Shown in pieces: positions 1 through 10,538 of a stretch of 64,000 nucleotides of DNA. The notes under the pieces are model-generated. The model made no database searches, had not been told where the DNA came from, and was given only the letters and a program-made list of their open reading frames with translations. The DNA is from Fennellomyces sp. T-0311 (Eukaryota; Mucoromycota; Mucoromycetes; Mucorales; Lichtheimiaceae), in contig JALLLT010000008.1 of NCBI GenBank assembly GCA_025266875.1, positions 124,001 through 188,000 on the forward strand. The letters are read 5' to 3'. A program made the position numbers and the translations under genes. How positions within the stretch are numbered: the stretch's first letter is position 1; every line of letters starts with the position of its first letter.

Positions 1-638
1 TGTCTGTGTTGCCATGGATGTTGGTAGCCGCGGAAACAATCCGTTAAAAAGAAAAGGCATACCTCTCAGCACCCCAGTAAGCAATATCATGCGCGTGCGT
101 TGATGCATCGTTCTCTTCGACAAGAAGTGCAGTCAGGATCGCCATACCGGAGAACTGTGGCAACACCGTCTTCATATTGGCCAACAATGTCTGTTCTCTG
201 ACGGATAAAGTCATGAAGGACTGTCGACGAAAGCGAAAGTATCCAACGACGTTCTCTTTTTTATCGCCAAGTTGGTTGTACAACGTATCAACGTCGATTT
301 GACCCTGAGCATTATAGAAACGTCCCCGACTTAGACTGTGGCCCTCGATGACTTTATGAGCATGAGTAAAAGGGCATTGCTGTATTGAATATATAGACAG
401 CTTACTCGTAAGGTGCTCGAGTGCGTCGTTGGATTGGTCAGACACATCGTCAATGGCGCCGATTGTCCGGGTTGCTGTCATTCCCATCAGGAAGCCTTCC
501 TGATCCACACAAAGAATGGGTCGATTAGCAATGCTTCCGAAAGAGGGACGGTTTACGTACTAGGTCAGTTTCCGAGTTTGTGCATTGGTGCAATAGTGCG
601 GACAGGACTGTACCGCTTGTACGAACGGAATGGTTCAT
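1..638 (-). CDS. Abraxas/ABRO1-like MPN-domain protein, 5' part only
   Basis: The gene runs off the left edge. Exon 1 (638-561) starts MNHSVRTSGTVLSALLHQC, a 61-nt intron (560-500) has GTACGT and CAG ends, and exon 2 (499-63) begins EGFLMGM. Exon 2 ends at a GTATGC donor at 62, and a CAG acceptor at 6-4 would open exon 3 at the window edge. The joined protein reads ...NSETDL-EGFLMGM, then a YNAQGQ segment and VVGYFRFRRQSFMTLSVREQ. This order is typical of the catalytically dead MPN domain of the Abraxas/FAM175 family, which scaffolds BRISC and BRCA1-A deubiquitinase complexes. Zinc-binding JAMM residues are not seen, as expected for this family. The coiled-coil C-terminus lies outside the window. 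Family assignment is from motif memory. Confidence 0.7.
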
Positions 639-736
639 ACCGAAAAGAAAAACTGGGCTAAAGTTGCTCGCCGCTTCAAAGGGTTTCCTAAAGCGGGTTG
701 AGAAAAGAGGGCTTTGCTCATCTTTTCAACCTAAAA

Positions 737-1781
737 ATGTCATTTTTACATCTCGTTGCCTATGGCGCGGTTGTTCTGGGCTTCTGCTTTCTAGTGCTCA
801 GTCTAGGTAAACGCGTCCCACTGTCGAAGCGTCGAATGCGTAACTGAATCTTGTTGTCGACTAGCCTGCGGTTTATACTACTTGGCAGAGCTGGTAATCT
901 CTATTTTTCAGGCACGTGAAAACAGCACGGTCAAACTAAATGCCAAGGGCTAGGTTGAAGAGTACACGGTATATACTCGCAAAGTCATCAAGACAATGAC
1001 GGTGGTAAGGACCATGGGAAAGAGAGTCAAACAAAAAGAGCAAAGAGAGAGAGAGAAGGCTTACAACAGTATTCCAGGCAGTTGTAGCTATTCACGTGTT
1101 ACTGTGGATAGTGGATCGGTTACCGTTCTTGCAGCTGGCATTCTCGATCCTATGCCATGGCGTGTATACTTTAAACCTAAAGACGTTCCCTTTTATCAGT
1201 TTGACGAGCGTGCCGTTTATCGCCAGTTGTGGTATGCGCATGATTTTTTTTTTTGATTGTTTGAAGGAGCGTCACTGAAAGGCCTTTTTTTAGCGCTCGT
1301 GTTTGTCGATCACTTTTTATGGTTTAAATTCTTTACTACGCATTATCGACCATTCATGGACATTGCCGCATTTTTTGGCGTGTGCGTCTGGCTCATTCCA
1401 TTCACTTACTTTATCAGTCTCAGCGCTAACGACAATGCGTTGCCCACGACAGGAGGTAACCATCGTCACCGCATGATTTGTAACCTGGTGTACTGACACT
1501 GCTGCTTAGAAACGAGTAACACAGCAACCGTAGATGCTATCCCGTCACACCATAAGAAAGGGCTGCTGCGCTCCGTCTTCAGCGTATTCGACCGGAAAAA
1601 TAACGACGTCTTACCAACAACCCCATCCATCCCTACACCAGCATCGTATGATCCATTAGCGAGCAGCAGTAACAGTAGTACCATGGCCGGTGCCCCCATG
1701 TCTAGTAACCAGTCCTGGTCATCTGTCAGCTACCGCGATAACAGCAGTACATCGTCCATCCAGCATCGAAAAGCGATGTAA
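737..1781 (+). CDS. SVP26: SVP26/TEX261-family ER-Golgi membrane protein
   Basis: Six exons (737-806, 865-893, 954-1004, 1078-1231, 1294-1455, 1510-1781) join in frame to 245 residues. The protein starts MSFLHLVAYGAVVLGFCFL and is mostly hydrophobic for its first 160 residues. It carries the family landmarks GLYYLAELVEEYT, LKTFPFISLTS and WLIPFTYFISLSANDNALP in the right order. Svp26/TEX261 proteins are polytopic early-secretory-pathway proteins that act as COPII adaptors for type II Golgi glycosyltransferases. The hydrophilic C-terminal 90 residues are Ser/Thr/Asn-rich and poorly conserved. The start was chosen because the preceding reading frame closes and the first hydrophobic segment begins right after it. 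The AG-rich 1017-1060 stretch lies in intron 3. Confidence 0.88.
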
Positions 1782-2285
1782 CAGATCATATTTTTGCCTC
1801 AGCATGGACGACATTGCGACACCTCCTTTTGTAACATGATAATGAATAAATGCGTTATATAACTGCAGCCTCCCAACAACGTCGATGCGCGATGAACGTT
1901 AAAATCACCCGCGACGTCAGATGAGCATCTTGTTTTCCAAGAAAAAAAGAGGGAGATAAGGATCACGTAAGGACCCATGGTTTGCTCAGATGACGCTTCT
2001 ATCGTTGGGGTTTAGATGGCTTGACGTGTCGCTCCATGATTGGTATGCGGCAAAGATGGGAGGCATCGACTGATGTTGGAAGATGAAATGTTTGGGAAGG
2101 GATTGGTAACGGTATGGTGGGAATGCTTTCACAGATGGATGTCAGCATGATATCGACTATTCGAGCCTGGTAGGATATATTTCCTGTTCTGGGCAAAATG
2201 CTTATAAAAAATGTGCCAAAATGTGGGGAGGATGCTCCGCTTGCGACCAAACTGAAACAATTTTTGCATCATCGTCTTGGATCTC
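1782..2285. other. intergenic, SVP26 to acyltransferase
   Basis: About 500 bases between two genes on the same strand. They must hold the SVP26 3' end and the promoter of the downstream acyltransferase gene. An AATAAA-like stretch occurs near 1840-1850. I see no gene here; reading frames on the minus strand lack splice-consistent extensions. Confidence 0.5.
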
Positions 2286-4781
2286 ATGGCGCGTCCGAAG
2301 CAGAAATGGCTCGATTTCGGCTATGACACGGCCCTCTGGATCTTCAATATTATGCTCGAGGTGTTCTTCCGAGAAATTCGTCCCCGTGGAGCTCATAAAG
2401 TCCCTCGCACCGGCCCCGTCATCTTCGTTGCAGCTCCTCATGCCAATCAAGTACGCCACTCCCCGTTTTCTACGCCATTCGGGTTGACAGAAAAATAATA
2501 CTCATGTCCTAATGCCTTAGTTTGTTGATCCCTTAATCGTTATGCGAGAATGTCACCGTCGTGTGTCGTTTCTTATTGCCGCCAAATCCATGAAGCAAAA
2601 GGCTATTGGTTTCCTAGCGAAAGTGATTCATGCAAGTACGTTATTATTAGGCTCCCTTGTGCATGGAATTCTTGGTTAAGCAGGATGCGTGGAATAGTAC
2701 CGGTGATTCGACCTCAGGACCTTGCCAGTAAAGGACATGGAAGAGTTACGCTGTTGAATCCAAAGACAGATCCACTGCGCCTGGTCGGCACCGACACCAA
2801 GTTCACTGAACAGTTGCAAGCAGGCGATTCGATGGTGTTGCCACGTAACGCCGGAAAGCTGGTTATTGCCAAGGTGATATCGGACACCGAGATTGAACTA
2901 AAATCAGAAGTGCAAGAGGAAAAGGCGTTGAAAGTTTTGACCTCGGAAGAAGGATCGGCGTACAAGTGCCTGCCACATGTCGAACAGGATTCGGTGTACG
3001 AACGGGTATATGACGAACTGAACAATGGGGAATGTATTACCATCTTTCCTGAGGGTGGTAGCCACGATCGAGCTGAAATGTTGCCATTGAAAGGTAAAGA
3101 AAAAGGAAGATAACGAATAATGCAGATCTGATGTTTGACACTTTGTTATGAATATATCTTATCAGCTGGTGTTACCATTATGGCACTGGGTGCAATGGCG
3201 AAATACCCCGGATTGGATGTGAAAATCGTTCCTTGTGGTACAGTAACGCACAGACGTGGTGGAAAAGCATATGATATTTATAAACTGGAACTGGGCTTTT
3301 AGGATTAAATTATTTCCACGCGCACCGGTTCCGATCCAGGGCCGTGATTGAGTTTGGAAACCCTATCACTGTTTCTCCGGAGCTCGTTGAAAAGTTCAAG
3401 AAGGGTGGGGCAGCTAAACGAGAGGCGTGTGGTAACCTTCTGGACACCATTTACTATGGCTTGAAAAGCGTCACTGTTAACGCCCCGAACGACCAGACTT
3501 TGATGGTAAGAAAGACCCAATCGCCAATTGCTTGTATCTAATATGGATTCTCATGTAATTCAAGGTTATCCAAGCTGCGCGTCGGCTGTATAAACCCGCG
3601 AACCGACGCCTGCATATCGCGCAAGTGGTGGATCTCAACCGGCGCTTTGTTATTGGTTACAATCTCTACAAGGATGACCCCAAGATTATCGAGCTGCAGC
3701 GAAATGTTCTTGCCTATAACCAGTTGCTGAAGTACCATGGCTTGAGGGACCATCAGGTGCCTGAAATTAACTTGCGTGGGTGGCGAACGTTCTTCTTGCT
3801 GTTGGAGCGTGTTTTTATTTTGATTGTTTGGGGATTACTGTCATTCCCAGGGTAAGCTGCTATGAATGATTCGGTGGGCAAGTACGCTCACTGAAGCACA
3901 ATTTCCTAGAGCAATCTTGAATATGCCCATCATGGTTGTGGCAAAGGTTCTAAGTGCCAAAAAGGCAAAAGGTATGTTGTGGCGAGTTGTTGCTTGCCGT
4001 ACGTCTGCGCTAATATTCATGAACAACAATAGAGGCCTTGGCAGGTTCGTCAGTCAAAGTCAAAGGCAGGGATGTGCTTGCAACATGGAAGTTCTTGGTT
4101 GGCCTGATCCTGATCCCAACACTCTACATGTTATACACCCTGATTGTATTCATCTTTGCAATGAGGACCGATTGGAGCTGGCTCAAGATATGCTGCGTCT
4201 CATTAGCAACATGGAATCTCTTACCGTTCGTAAGCTATGCAAGTATGCGCTTTGGTGAGAATGGCATGGATGTATACAAGTAAGCTGTGGAACAGGCTGA
4301 GTATGCGCGATATTTACATTCCCTGTCCAGGTCACTGCGACCGCTGTATGTTGCTCTTGTCGATCCTGATAGTACACAGAACTTGCGACAAAACCGTGAA
4401 AAACTGTCGCAGGAAATTACTGCAATCATCAACGAATATGGCCCTAAAGTGTTTAGTGACTTTGATGAAAATAATGTGTTCCGAAGCGATCCATCCGGCA
4501 GCAAGGAATCCGTTTCTGAACTTGGTGAGGGCGGCAGAACGTTTTCGCAGATCGCCAAGCACTTTTTCAATAACAAGGCGTTGGATTGGTTGGATGACCG
4601 CAATATCTTTAACCTGACAAAACAAGAAGAAGAGGAAGAGGATGTACTTCATTTCCTGGATAAGCATAGCGGTTTGATCAGTGGCGGATCCGCAAGTGAG
4701 CCGGAGATGTTGACTACACGGAGTGGAAAGCGTACACGAAAAATGGCTGGGATGACCAGCACAAAAGATAAAAGTCAATGA
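2286..4781 (+). CDS. SCT1: glycerol-3-phosphate/dihydroxyacetone-phosphate acyltransferase
   Basis: Nine exons (2286-2450, 2521-2635, 2698-3093, 3166-3237, 3303-3505, 3565-3851, 3910-3971, 4033-4279, 4331-4781) join to 665 residues, close to yeast Sct1/Gpt2 length. These ER enzymes make the first acylation in glycerolipid synthesis. The PlsC motif I (APHANQFVDP) is split by intron 1 between Gln and Phe. Motif III is FPEGGSHDR, and HRFRSRAVIEFG lies further on. Membrane segments follow (FFLLLERVFILIVWGLLSFP; LIPTLYMLYTLIVFIF), with GAILNMP and SSVKVKGRDVLATWK typical of this subfamily. The C-terminus is acidic then basic and Ser/Thr-rich, as in the phosphorylated tail of fungal members. Exon 3 must begin at 2698 (after GGAATAG); the nearer CAG breaks the frame. 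Confidence 0.93.
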
Positions 4782-6926
4782 TTGCAATCCTGCATAAGAA
4801 AACCCCATGTATCTATCTGTTAACTATGTACTTTATTACAAAAACTGTCAAGCCCTGTATAAACGGGCACCAACTAAACTATGTAGTAAATGAAATTGTC
4901 ACGTAGCGTCTAGCTGAGCAAGACAGTATAATGGTTGCTTTGTTTACTTGCGAATAAGCAGATATCGGTGACTGGGTGATACGATCCTAGGCGAAAAATT
5001 GAATTCACATATCCTCATAAAAGGAGCGATGGATGGTACTTTATGAAGCCATTATATGTACCAGTTGGCTCACTGCATTTACCTTTCGATTTCATGTATA
5101 ACAATATGATATGTCCAAATTTAAGGTCACTTCCTTGTCATACTGTGCAACCATCTTCTTTAGTAATAAATCAATGGGTTGCAATACCAAGAGCCAAAGT
5201 TTATTAAATATCAAATGCGTAGTACTCTATCCTGTATCACCATCGCCTAGTTTTCCAGGGTCCACCAGGTACTTCCGACTTCGATCCTCATTATGCCCTT
5301 CCAAAGAAGAGCTTGAAGTGGCTGCCGAGACTTCCTCAGAAACGGTCCCTTATCTTTTGATAGGGTTGTTGAAGGGCAGCACCGTATAGATGGTGTCCAT
5401 TACCGCGCAAGGCAGTATCCCATTCCCTCTCCCACGGATACAATTGGTACCATGACGAGTCCACAGTAGTAAGAAGAGTTAATAATGAAGAGAAGCAGGC
5501 TGCTCCCATTTATTATCCTGAGTTGCATGGAGAGCAACCGTAAAGGAGGACAAAGGAATCACTACAGACTGGTGAATCCGTAGTGGAGAGAAAGCGAGTT
5601 CTTCTGCTCACCTCTTATGTGACAAAAATCCACATCAATTAGCTGGGTTAATAAAATTGCACCACGATTTCTAGCTAATGCACAAATAGGTTTTCGCAAC
5701 ATATTCACCAATATCATTCGAGGATGCAACGGGCGCAACACTCTCTAGAAATTAAGTTTCCTGCATTACAAACCACCATAAAGGGGCATGACTACAGAAT
5801 GGAACAGCAGCATTGAAGGGTCAGGGAGTTTTTCTTTTTTTACTTACCTTTTGTTATGAAAATCCGTATGAAAGAGAGTTGCCTGTTGCGTGGTTTCGAC
5901 GCTACTACTTTATAGTTCCTGCGGGGAAGAGGACTGTGATTGGTCCAGAGCCACTGATCGCCGAACAATCCGAAACTGTGAAGGGGGCCCAGGTACGGAA
6001 GCAATGACAAAGGTAATATGGCGAACTCTGGTATGCTGGTATTGTAAAGAAATGCTTTGAATGGTGCTTGTGTTTCTCCATCCCCACAATGTACAAGTTC
6101 TGTGTTACTGCGCAAGTTGTCTGTGCACACTAAAATAAGCAGGAACTGGATCAATGATCATGGTATTTGTTGTAATCACAGCTTGGGTTGCAGGAACTTT
6201 ATGAAACTCCATTTCGCGTTTTTACGATTGTTTTGTAGTGTCCCAATTGATGAACAGATATCCTGGTCTTTGAGATCTTCATTGCATAGTTTCTGATTAT
6301 TGGAGTGAGAGCCAGTATGCAGACAATAAATAGCATAGCACCGAATGTGAAAGCAAAGTTAATATAAACTCTTGTAATTCACGTGCAATGTCAATAAACC
6401 AATATTACTTTGTTTGCAATAAAAGATTATTCCCTTTTTTCCGTCAAGATGGTTCCTACAAGTATAAAATCATGTTTGTTTATCCTTACAAAGTACATAC
6501 TAAGGGAAACTATCACTAGATGAGTATACACACCAAACATTTTCAGGCAGTTCCTTAACTTTTCATTGGTTATTGCAGAGCTTAATGCGTGTAGTCCCAT
6601 TTCTAGTTACGTAAAGAGCTGTACTTTCAGCGTATTCTTTGTCAACGCTACTGGCGTACTTCTTCACTGACTTCATAATAATATCTGACTGACACAAAAC
6701 TTCACTTTTCTTTAAAGTCATGGCTCAATTGGATAATGACTATAGCTCTGTTACTGCCTTTCAAAATTAAGAATGGATATCGTACGGATACTCTTTAATT
6801 ACGATGACTCTCAATCATATCTGTTTAGTCTTACCCATGTAAAAATCAGTATATCGGTCACATAGTCGGTGATCTTTATTGCTTGTTCTCAAGTTCTGTT
6901 GAAAACGGCAAATCCAGTACGGGAAC
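4782..6926. other. 2.1-kb gene-poor interval
   Basis: AT-rich sequence between two convergent genes (acyltransferase + and glutathione transferase -). No intact gene is supported. A coding-like, frameshifted patch lies at about 5259-5465 and is listed separately. The remaining short reading frames have no recognisable motif and no good splice partners. Confidence 0.5.
5259..5465 (+). pseudogene. frameshifted coding-like relic, family unknown
   Basis: After a splice-like TTTTCCAG, the plus strand reads GPPGTSDFDPHYALPKK and on through LKWLPRLPQKRSLIF until a stop. In another frame right after it, the sequence reads RVVEGQHRIDGVHYRARQYP and on to a stop near 5465. The two halves look like one protein broken by an indel around 5355-5360. 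No domain is recognised and there is no credible start. A decayed gene or transposon remnant would fit, as would a chance reading frame. Confidence 0.25.
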
Positions 6927-7887
6927 TTAAGAGATCTGCTTGGGAGGGAGAGTTGCAAGATATTTCTTAATGTTGGGACGCTCCTCGAATGTTTCCAAAA
7001 ACTTGGCGATTCTTGGATACGCCTACATAAAAAGTTTAGAAAGACTTGAACGAGAGCGAAATGGCGCTTCATCACCTTCAAATCACCAATTATAGGGCGC
7101 TGGTCGTCGACAGTGTGGAAAAGAAAATAATCGACATGCGAGATCTAGAACGAATATAGAGTTAGTAATATTTCGAGGAAATACTGAAGGGGGCTACGTA
7201 CCTTGGATCCAAGAATATAAGGACCACCGTGGACACCCAAAAGACGCTCGAACCTAGCAACCTGAGATGGGAGTGTCGTTCGTAGAAATTCAACCTTCTT
7301 TTCGGGCAGAGCGATCTAATTGACATAAACGGTAAAATACAGAAGCATTAAGATGGTATAGCACTATGTGTAGACGAAAACCTGACTTACTGAGCCTACA
7401 ATATGCACCGCAAACATAATATACCAATCCTTAAGCAAATCCTGAATTGCGTCCAAGAACTCTTCATCTTCGTCGCTTAATCCATCAAGCATACCTACAA
7501 GAACAATACATAGCATAGTTAGAATCAGCAAGAAACCCAACGCCAAGACGATGTCGTACCAAGCTTTTTTGCCAAGAATCGCAGGATAGCGGTACTGGAA
7601 AAGAAACGCTTTCCATCTTGAGTCTCAATGAAAGGAAGGCAGTCAAAAGGCAAATCCGAGGCAGTAAGTTCTTGCTTGAAGGTTGTGTCCCATGTTTCAG
7701 GCGTGCGCTCGACCTGGACATACTCATGGGGGATTTGTTGATCCTCGAGCAATAACTTGATATTTTCGCCAAAACCACCGGCTACGTAGAGATTGCCATA
7801 AGTAAGCTTCAAAACAATGTTTTGTTGATAATTCTTACTGCGGTTGTAATTGAAGTAGGTAAGCTTAAGGTTGTTGAGAGAAGACAT
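6927..7887 (-). CDS. glutathione S-transferase (soluble, sigma-like)
   Basis: Six exons on the minus strand (7887-7839, 7781-7560, 7494-7391, 7315-7202, 7144-7076, 7022-6927) give 217 residues, a normal length for a soluble GST. The N-terminal thioredoxin-like half reads LTYFNYN, GGFGENIKLLLED and CLPFIETQDGKRFFSSTAI, the last part being the glutathione-binding Pro-Ile and ...E-x-x...S-S-T-A region. The helical half ends AYPRIAKFLETFEERPNI. The Tyr in LTYFN is the likely catalytic residue. Cytosolic GSTs conjugate glutathione to electrophiles or reduce peroxides; the substrate cannot be told from sequence. A TATA-like TATATAAAG lies about 50 bases upstream (minus strand, near 7943-7935). Intron 1 is needed: reading through it inserts about 18 residues that break the fold. 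Confidence 0.87.
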
Positions 7888-7931
7888 ATTTATACCGGAT
7901 GTACTGAGGTATTTTCGTACCAATGCAGTGC

Positions 7932-7946
7932 AGGCTCTTTATATAC
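7932..7946 (-). promoter_or_regulatory. TATA-like element of the GST gene
   Basis: The minus strand reads CTGTATATAAAGAGC here, about 45-60 bases upstream of the GST start codon. The position is plausible for a TATA box; this rests on sequence alone. Confidence 0.4.
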
Positions 7947-8100
7947 AGGTCGCGCATAAGCCTGAAGGGGCGCCTTGGAGCAAGCAACCGGATTGCTACA
8001 TCATTCTTGTTTCTGTTGCTTGGAAACGGTGATCAGTATCTATTTCCGCGTTCGAAAAAGGTAAACATAGTGGCCTTTTTAGTTACAGAAATCCGGAACT

Positions 8101-8650
8101 TTATCTGATCAAGCAGCCGGGTCCGTAATTTGAGTCAAAGATCGATTCATCTAAAGCCGCTTTTCCAAAAGATGACTCAAACGCAAAGAAGCGTTCGACG
8201 CTTTCATCCGAGATGTCATCCCGGGTGTGACACAAGTATCCGGACGGCTGTAAATGCGGATGGTCACGGTCAGCTGGTATGAAACGTGGCACCATCCAAG
8301 TGGTATTTTGCTTTGTTGACGCGCTCTTGCCGATCACCTGGCCATCACTTCCATTCCCAGGATAGGAAGTTAAAATATTATGTAATTGGCAGAAATGATT
8401 CGGATGGTGCAGGAATATTAAAGTTGAACGGATCGAAATCCACTAATACTATGTAGTTCTGTCGCTTCGTCTCGGTGAACTCTCAATCAGATAACTTTCT
8501 AGGGCATTCCACTAGACGGCCCCAACCTTTTGCTGTATAACATAGCACTTCACTGGCGTCATCGGTCGCGAACACAAACTTCGTCGTGGCTGGTGTATGC
8601 TTCGCCTGCTCAATGGCATCTGTACAATTAAAGCACGCGAAAGAATTTGA
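8101..8650 (-). other. unassigned coding-like exons
   Basis: Three open stretches on the minus strand look coding but I cannot join them with confidence. The first (about 8618-8485) reads DAIEQAKHTPATTKFVFATD... and follows a TTGTACAG acceptor. The second (about 8455-8377) includes NYIVLVDFDPFNFNIPAPSE. The third (8337-8101) ends at a stop after ...FDSNYGPGCLIR and includes WMVPRFIPADRDHPHL. They may be the 3' exons of a small gene starting near 8670, or a decaying gene. No family is recognised. The region directly follows the SNIP1 stop on the same strand. Confidence 0.3.
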
Positions 8651-8699
8651 TAGCCTATGGATCCAAATCATCGAAGCCAATATGCATTTATTTGGATGT

Positions 8700-9368
8700 T
8701 TAGCTGCTATGCAATAAAACGTATTCTCGCGTGCTGTGACCAAATTTTAGCATATCCTTCATGCGTAGCTCGACGAAGCGAGTGGCTGGTATCTGCTCTC
8801 CATTCAAAAAAGTTCCATTCGTCGAATCTAAATCAATGATAAAGGGTTTGACAACCTGAGCGCCTGTTTCTGAATCCAGGACACGTCGAAACTGAATTAC
8901 GGCATGCTGCTTCGAACAAGACGGGTGATCGACCGGAATATCTGCAACCACACGATCGCGACCGACCAGAAATGCGCTTTGCCGATGAATATGCAGCAGA
9001 TCAACCTGTTCTTCGCCCTTGAACACATACAGTCGCCATTTTGCGGTTGGCTTCGCTGCTTCTGAAGGCTCGTTGTATTTGAGTTCGACGCCTTTGACAG
9101 TATTGGTTTCTGAGGCTAGTTTTCCTGACAAGCCAAAGTTTGGTTTCTCTACTTCGACAGGTGGAGGGGTTTTGGGTCGTTCGCGATCTTCCGCACGACC
9201 CCATTCATAACGTTGATTGCGTCGCGGAGACCGGCGTCGAGGAGATTTGCGGCGACGAGGAGGCGATCGTGATCGGTGGCGACGAGGGGGTGATCGTGAG
9301 GGAGATGATCGTCGACGAGGAGGTGAACGTGAGCGAGGTGATCGTGAACGACGTCTGTCTGAAGGCAT
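8700..9368 (-). CDS. SNIP1: SNIP1/Pml1-type FHA-domain splicing factor
   Basis: A single uninterrupted 222-codon frame, rare in this intron-rich window. Residues 1-50 are Arg/Ser/Pro-rich (RS-like). An FHA domain fills about 105-220. It shows the phosphopeptide-binding landmarks SAFLVGRDR, HPSCSKQHAVIQFR and DLDSTNGTFLNG, and ends FGHSTREYVLLHSS, the typical C-terminus of SNIP1/Pml1. This protein is a subunit of the RES complex (with Bud13 and Snu17), which promotes splicing and retains unspliced pre-mRNA in the nucleus. The start Met is the first in frame. It is divergent from the PPIL1 gene, with only 93 bases between start codons. Confidence 0.92.
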   Translation of the reverse strand: MPSDRRRSRSPRSRSPPRRRSSPSRSPPRRHRSRSPPRRRKSPRRRSPRRNQRYEWGRAEDRERPKTPPPVEVEKPNFGLSGKLASETNTVKGVELKYNEPSEAAKPTAKWRLYVFKGEEQVDLLHIHRQSAFLVGRDRVVADIPVDHPSCSKQHAVIQFRRVLDSETGAQVVKPFIIDLDSTNGTFLNGEQIPATRFVELRMKDMLKFGHSTREYVLLHSS

Positions 9369-9461
9369 AGGCTATTTGGAAAAGAGTAAAGTCCCGCCGC
9401 TCACGTACAAAAATCAAAATTGCTCCCTAAGTGGTGACTTGGTTTGTAACGGACACACGCG
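9369..9461. promoter_or_regulatory. 93-bp shared promoter, SNIP1 / PPIL1
   Basis: This is the whole interval between the two divergent start codons. It must hold both 5' UTRs and promoters, so regulation is probably shared. I see no clear TATA box. The tract has CCGCC and GTGACTTGG but no motif I can name. Confidence 0.6.
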
Positions 9462-10383
9462 ATGAGTGAAGGAAACACGGTGATTTTCGACACCTCGATG
9501 GGAGCGATCCATATCGAGCTTTACACAAAGCATGCTCCCAAGTAATGTACCCATGGCTTTTGCGCAATCCTTTGCTGATCATGATCGCTTAGAACCTGCA
9601 AGAACTTCTATGAACTCGTAAGTTGACGATTTGCTCAAGGATCAGGTATATGCGGAACTTACCCGGCACCACAGGCCCGACGCGGGTATTACGACGGCGT
9701 CAGCGTAAGGAAGATATAGGCAGTGGTTGTAATTGGTTCGTATGCTCACTCGGCTTGATACCGTTAGTTTCATCGTATCATCGAGGTATGTAACCATGCA
9801 TGATTAGCTGAGCATTGCACTGAAACCAACGTGACGTTCTCAGAACTTCATGATCCAAGGCAAGGAAGGAGTGTGTGGGTGCTTTCGGAAGCAGCATGGG
9901 CTGATGTGTGAGACTAGGTGGTGATCCCACGGGTACGGGCCGTGGTGGAACGTCGATTTATGGCGATAAGTTCGAAGATGAGATCCACCCTGAGCTGAAG
10001 CATACAGGTGCCGGAATCCTGAGTATGGCCAATGCCGGCCCAAACACCAATGGGTCGCAGGTAGGAAGCCTTATGTTGCTTGCAGGCAAAAGCTGATCCT
10101 GGCATGTTTAGTTCTTCATTACTCTGGCGCCAACACCTTGGCTTGACGGTAACGCTGTTTGTTTGCGAATGGATGGAATATAGGAAACTCATCAAATGCG
10201 CAGGCAAGCATACGATCTTTGGGCGTGTGAGCGACGGCATGAACGTCGTCAAGAGGATGGGATTGGTGCCGACGGATAGAACAGATAGGTAAGCGGGTAA
10301 TCTACTGAACCCATGCATGCAACGGCTGACTCTAGCACAGACCTAAAGACTCTGTCCGTATCAACAAGGCGCGCGTGGAATAA
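9462..10383 (+). CDS. PPIL1: PPIL1-type spliceosomal cyclophilin
   Basis: Nine exons (9462-9541, 9593-9617, 9675-9704, 9768-9785, 9844-9859, 9918-10060, 10112-10148, 10204-10288, 10341-10383) join to 158 residues, the size of a minimal cyclophilin. Active-site residues are present: [20 protein letters not shown] (catalytic Arg in FHR; Phe, Met and Gln in FMIQGGD), [19 protein letters not shown] and [16 protein letters not shown]1 is a peptidyl-prolyl isomerase recruited to the active spliceosome through SKIP. Exons 4 and 5 are only 18 and 16 nt. Intron 5 (9860-9917) uses a GC donor. The C-terminus ([13 protein letters not shown]) differs from the animal one. Confidence 0.94.
9860..9917 (+). 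other. GC-AG intron in the PPIL1 gene
   Basis: The donor is AG|GCAAGG and the acceptor CTAG. Only this junction restores the invariant cyclophilin MIQGGDP sequence across exons. It is a minor class of U2 intron with otherwise strong donor consensus. Confidence 0.85.
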
Positions 10384-10538
10384 AGCGTGTGTTATGTGAC
10401 GTTTTCCCATCTTTTTTTTTTCTCTCCTTTAAGCTGAAGCAGCCCAGTTGAATTGGCGGTTTGGAGAGCGCCAGCGATACTTACATTCCCAAAATTAGCT
10501 CCGTTTTTCGCTTGCAACATAACTGTAAATTGCTGCAA

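Noticed and set aside
2684..2697. Acceptor AAGCAG at 2683 for acyltransferase exon 3, which would add MRGI before VPVIRP
   Set aside because: It puts the reading frame out of phase with exon 2. The AATAG acceptor ending at 2697 keeps HAIPVIRPQD in frame.
9140..9465. Arg/Asp/Gly-rich reading frames opposite SNIP1 on the plus strand
   Set aside because: They are antisense shadows of the RS-rich repeats.
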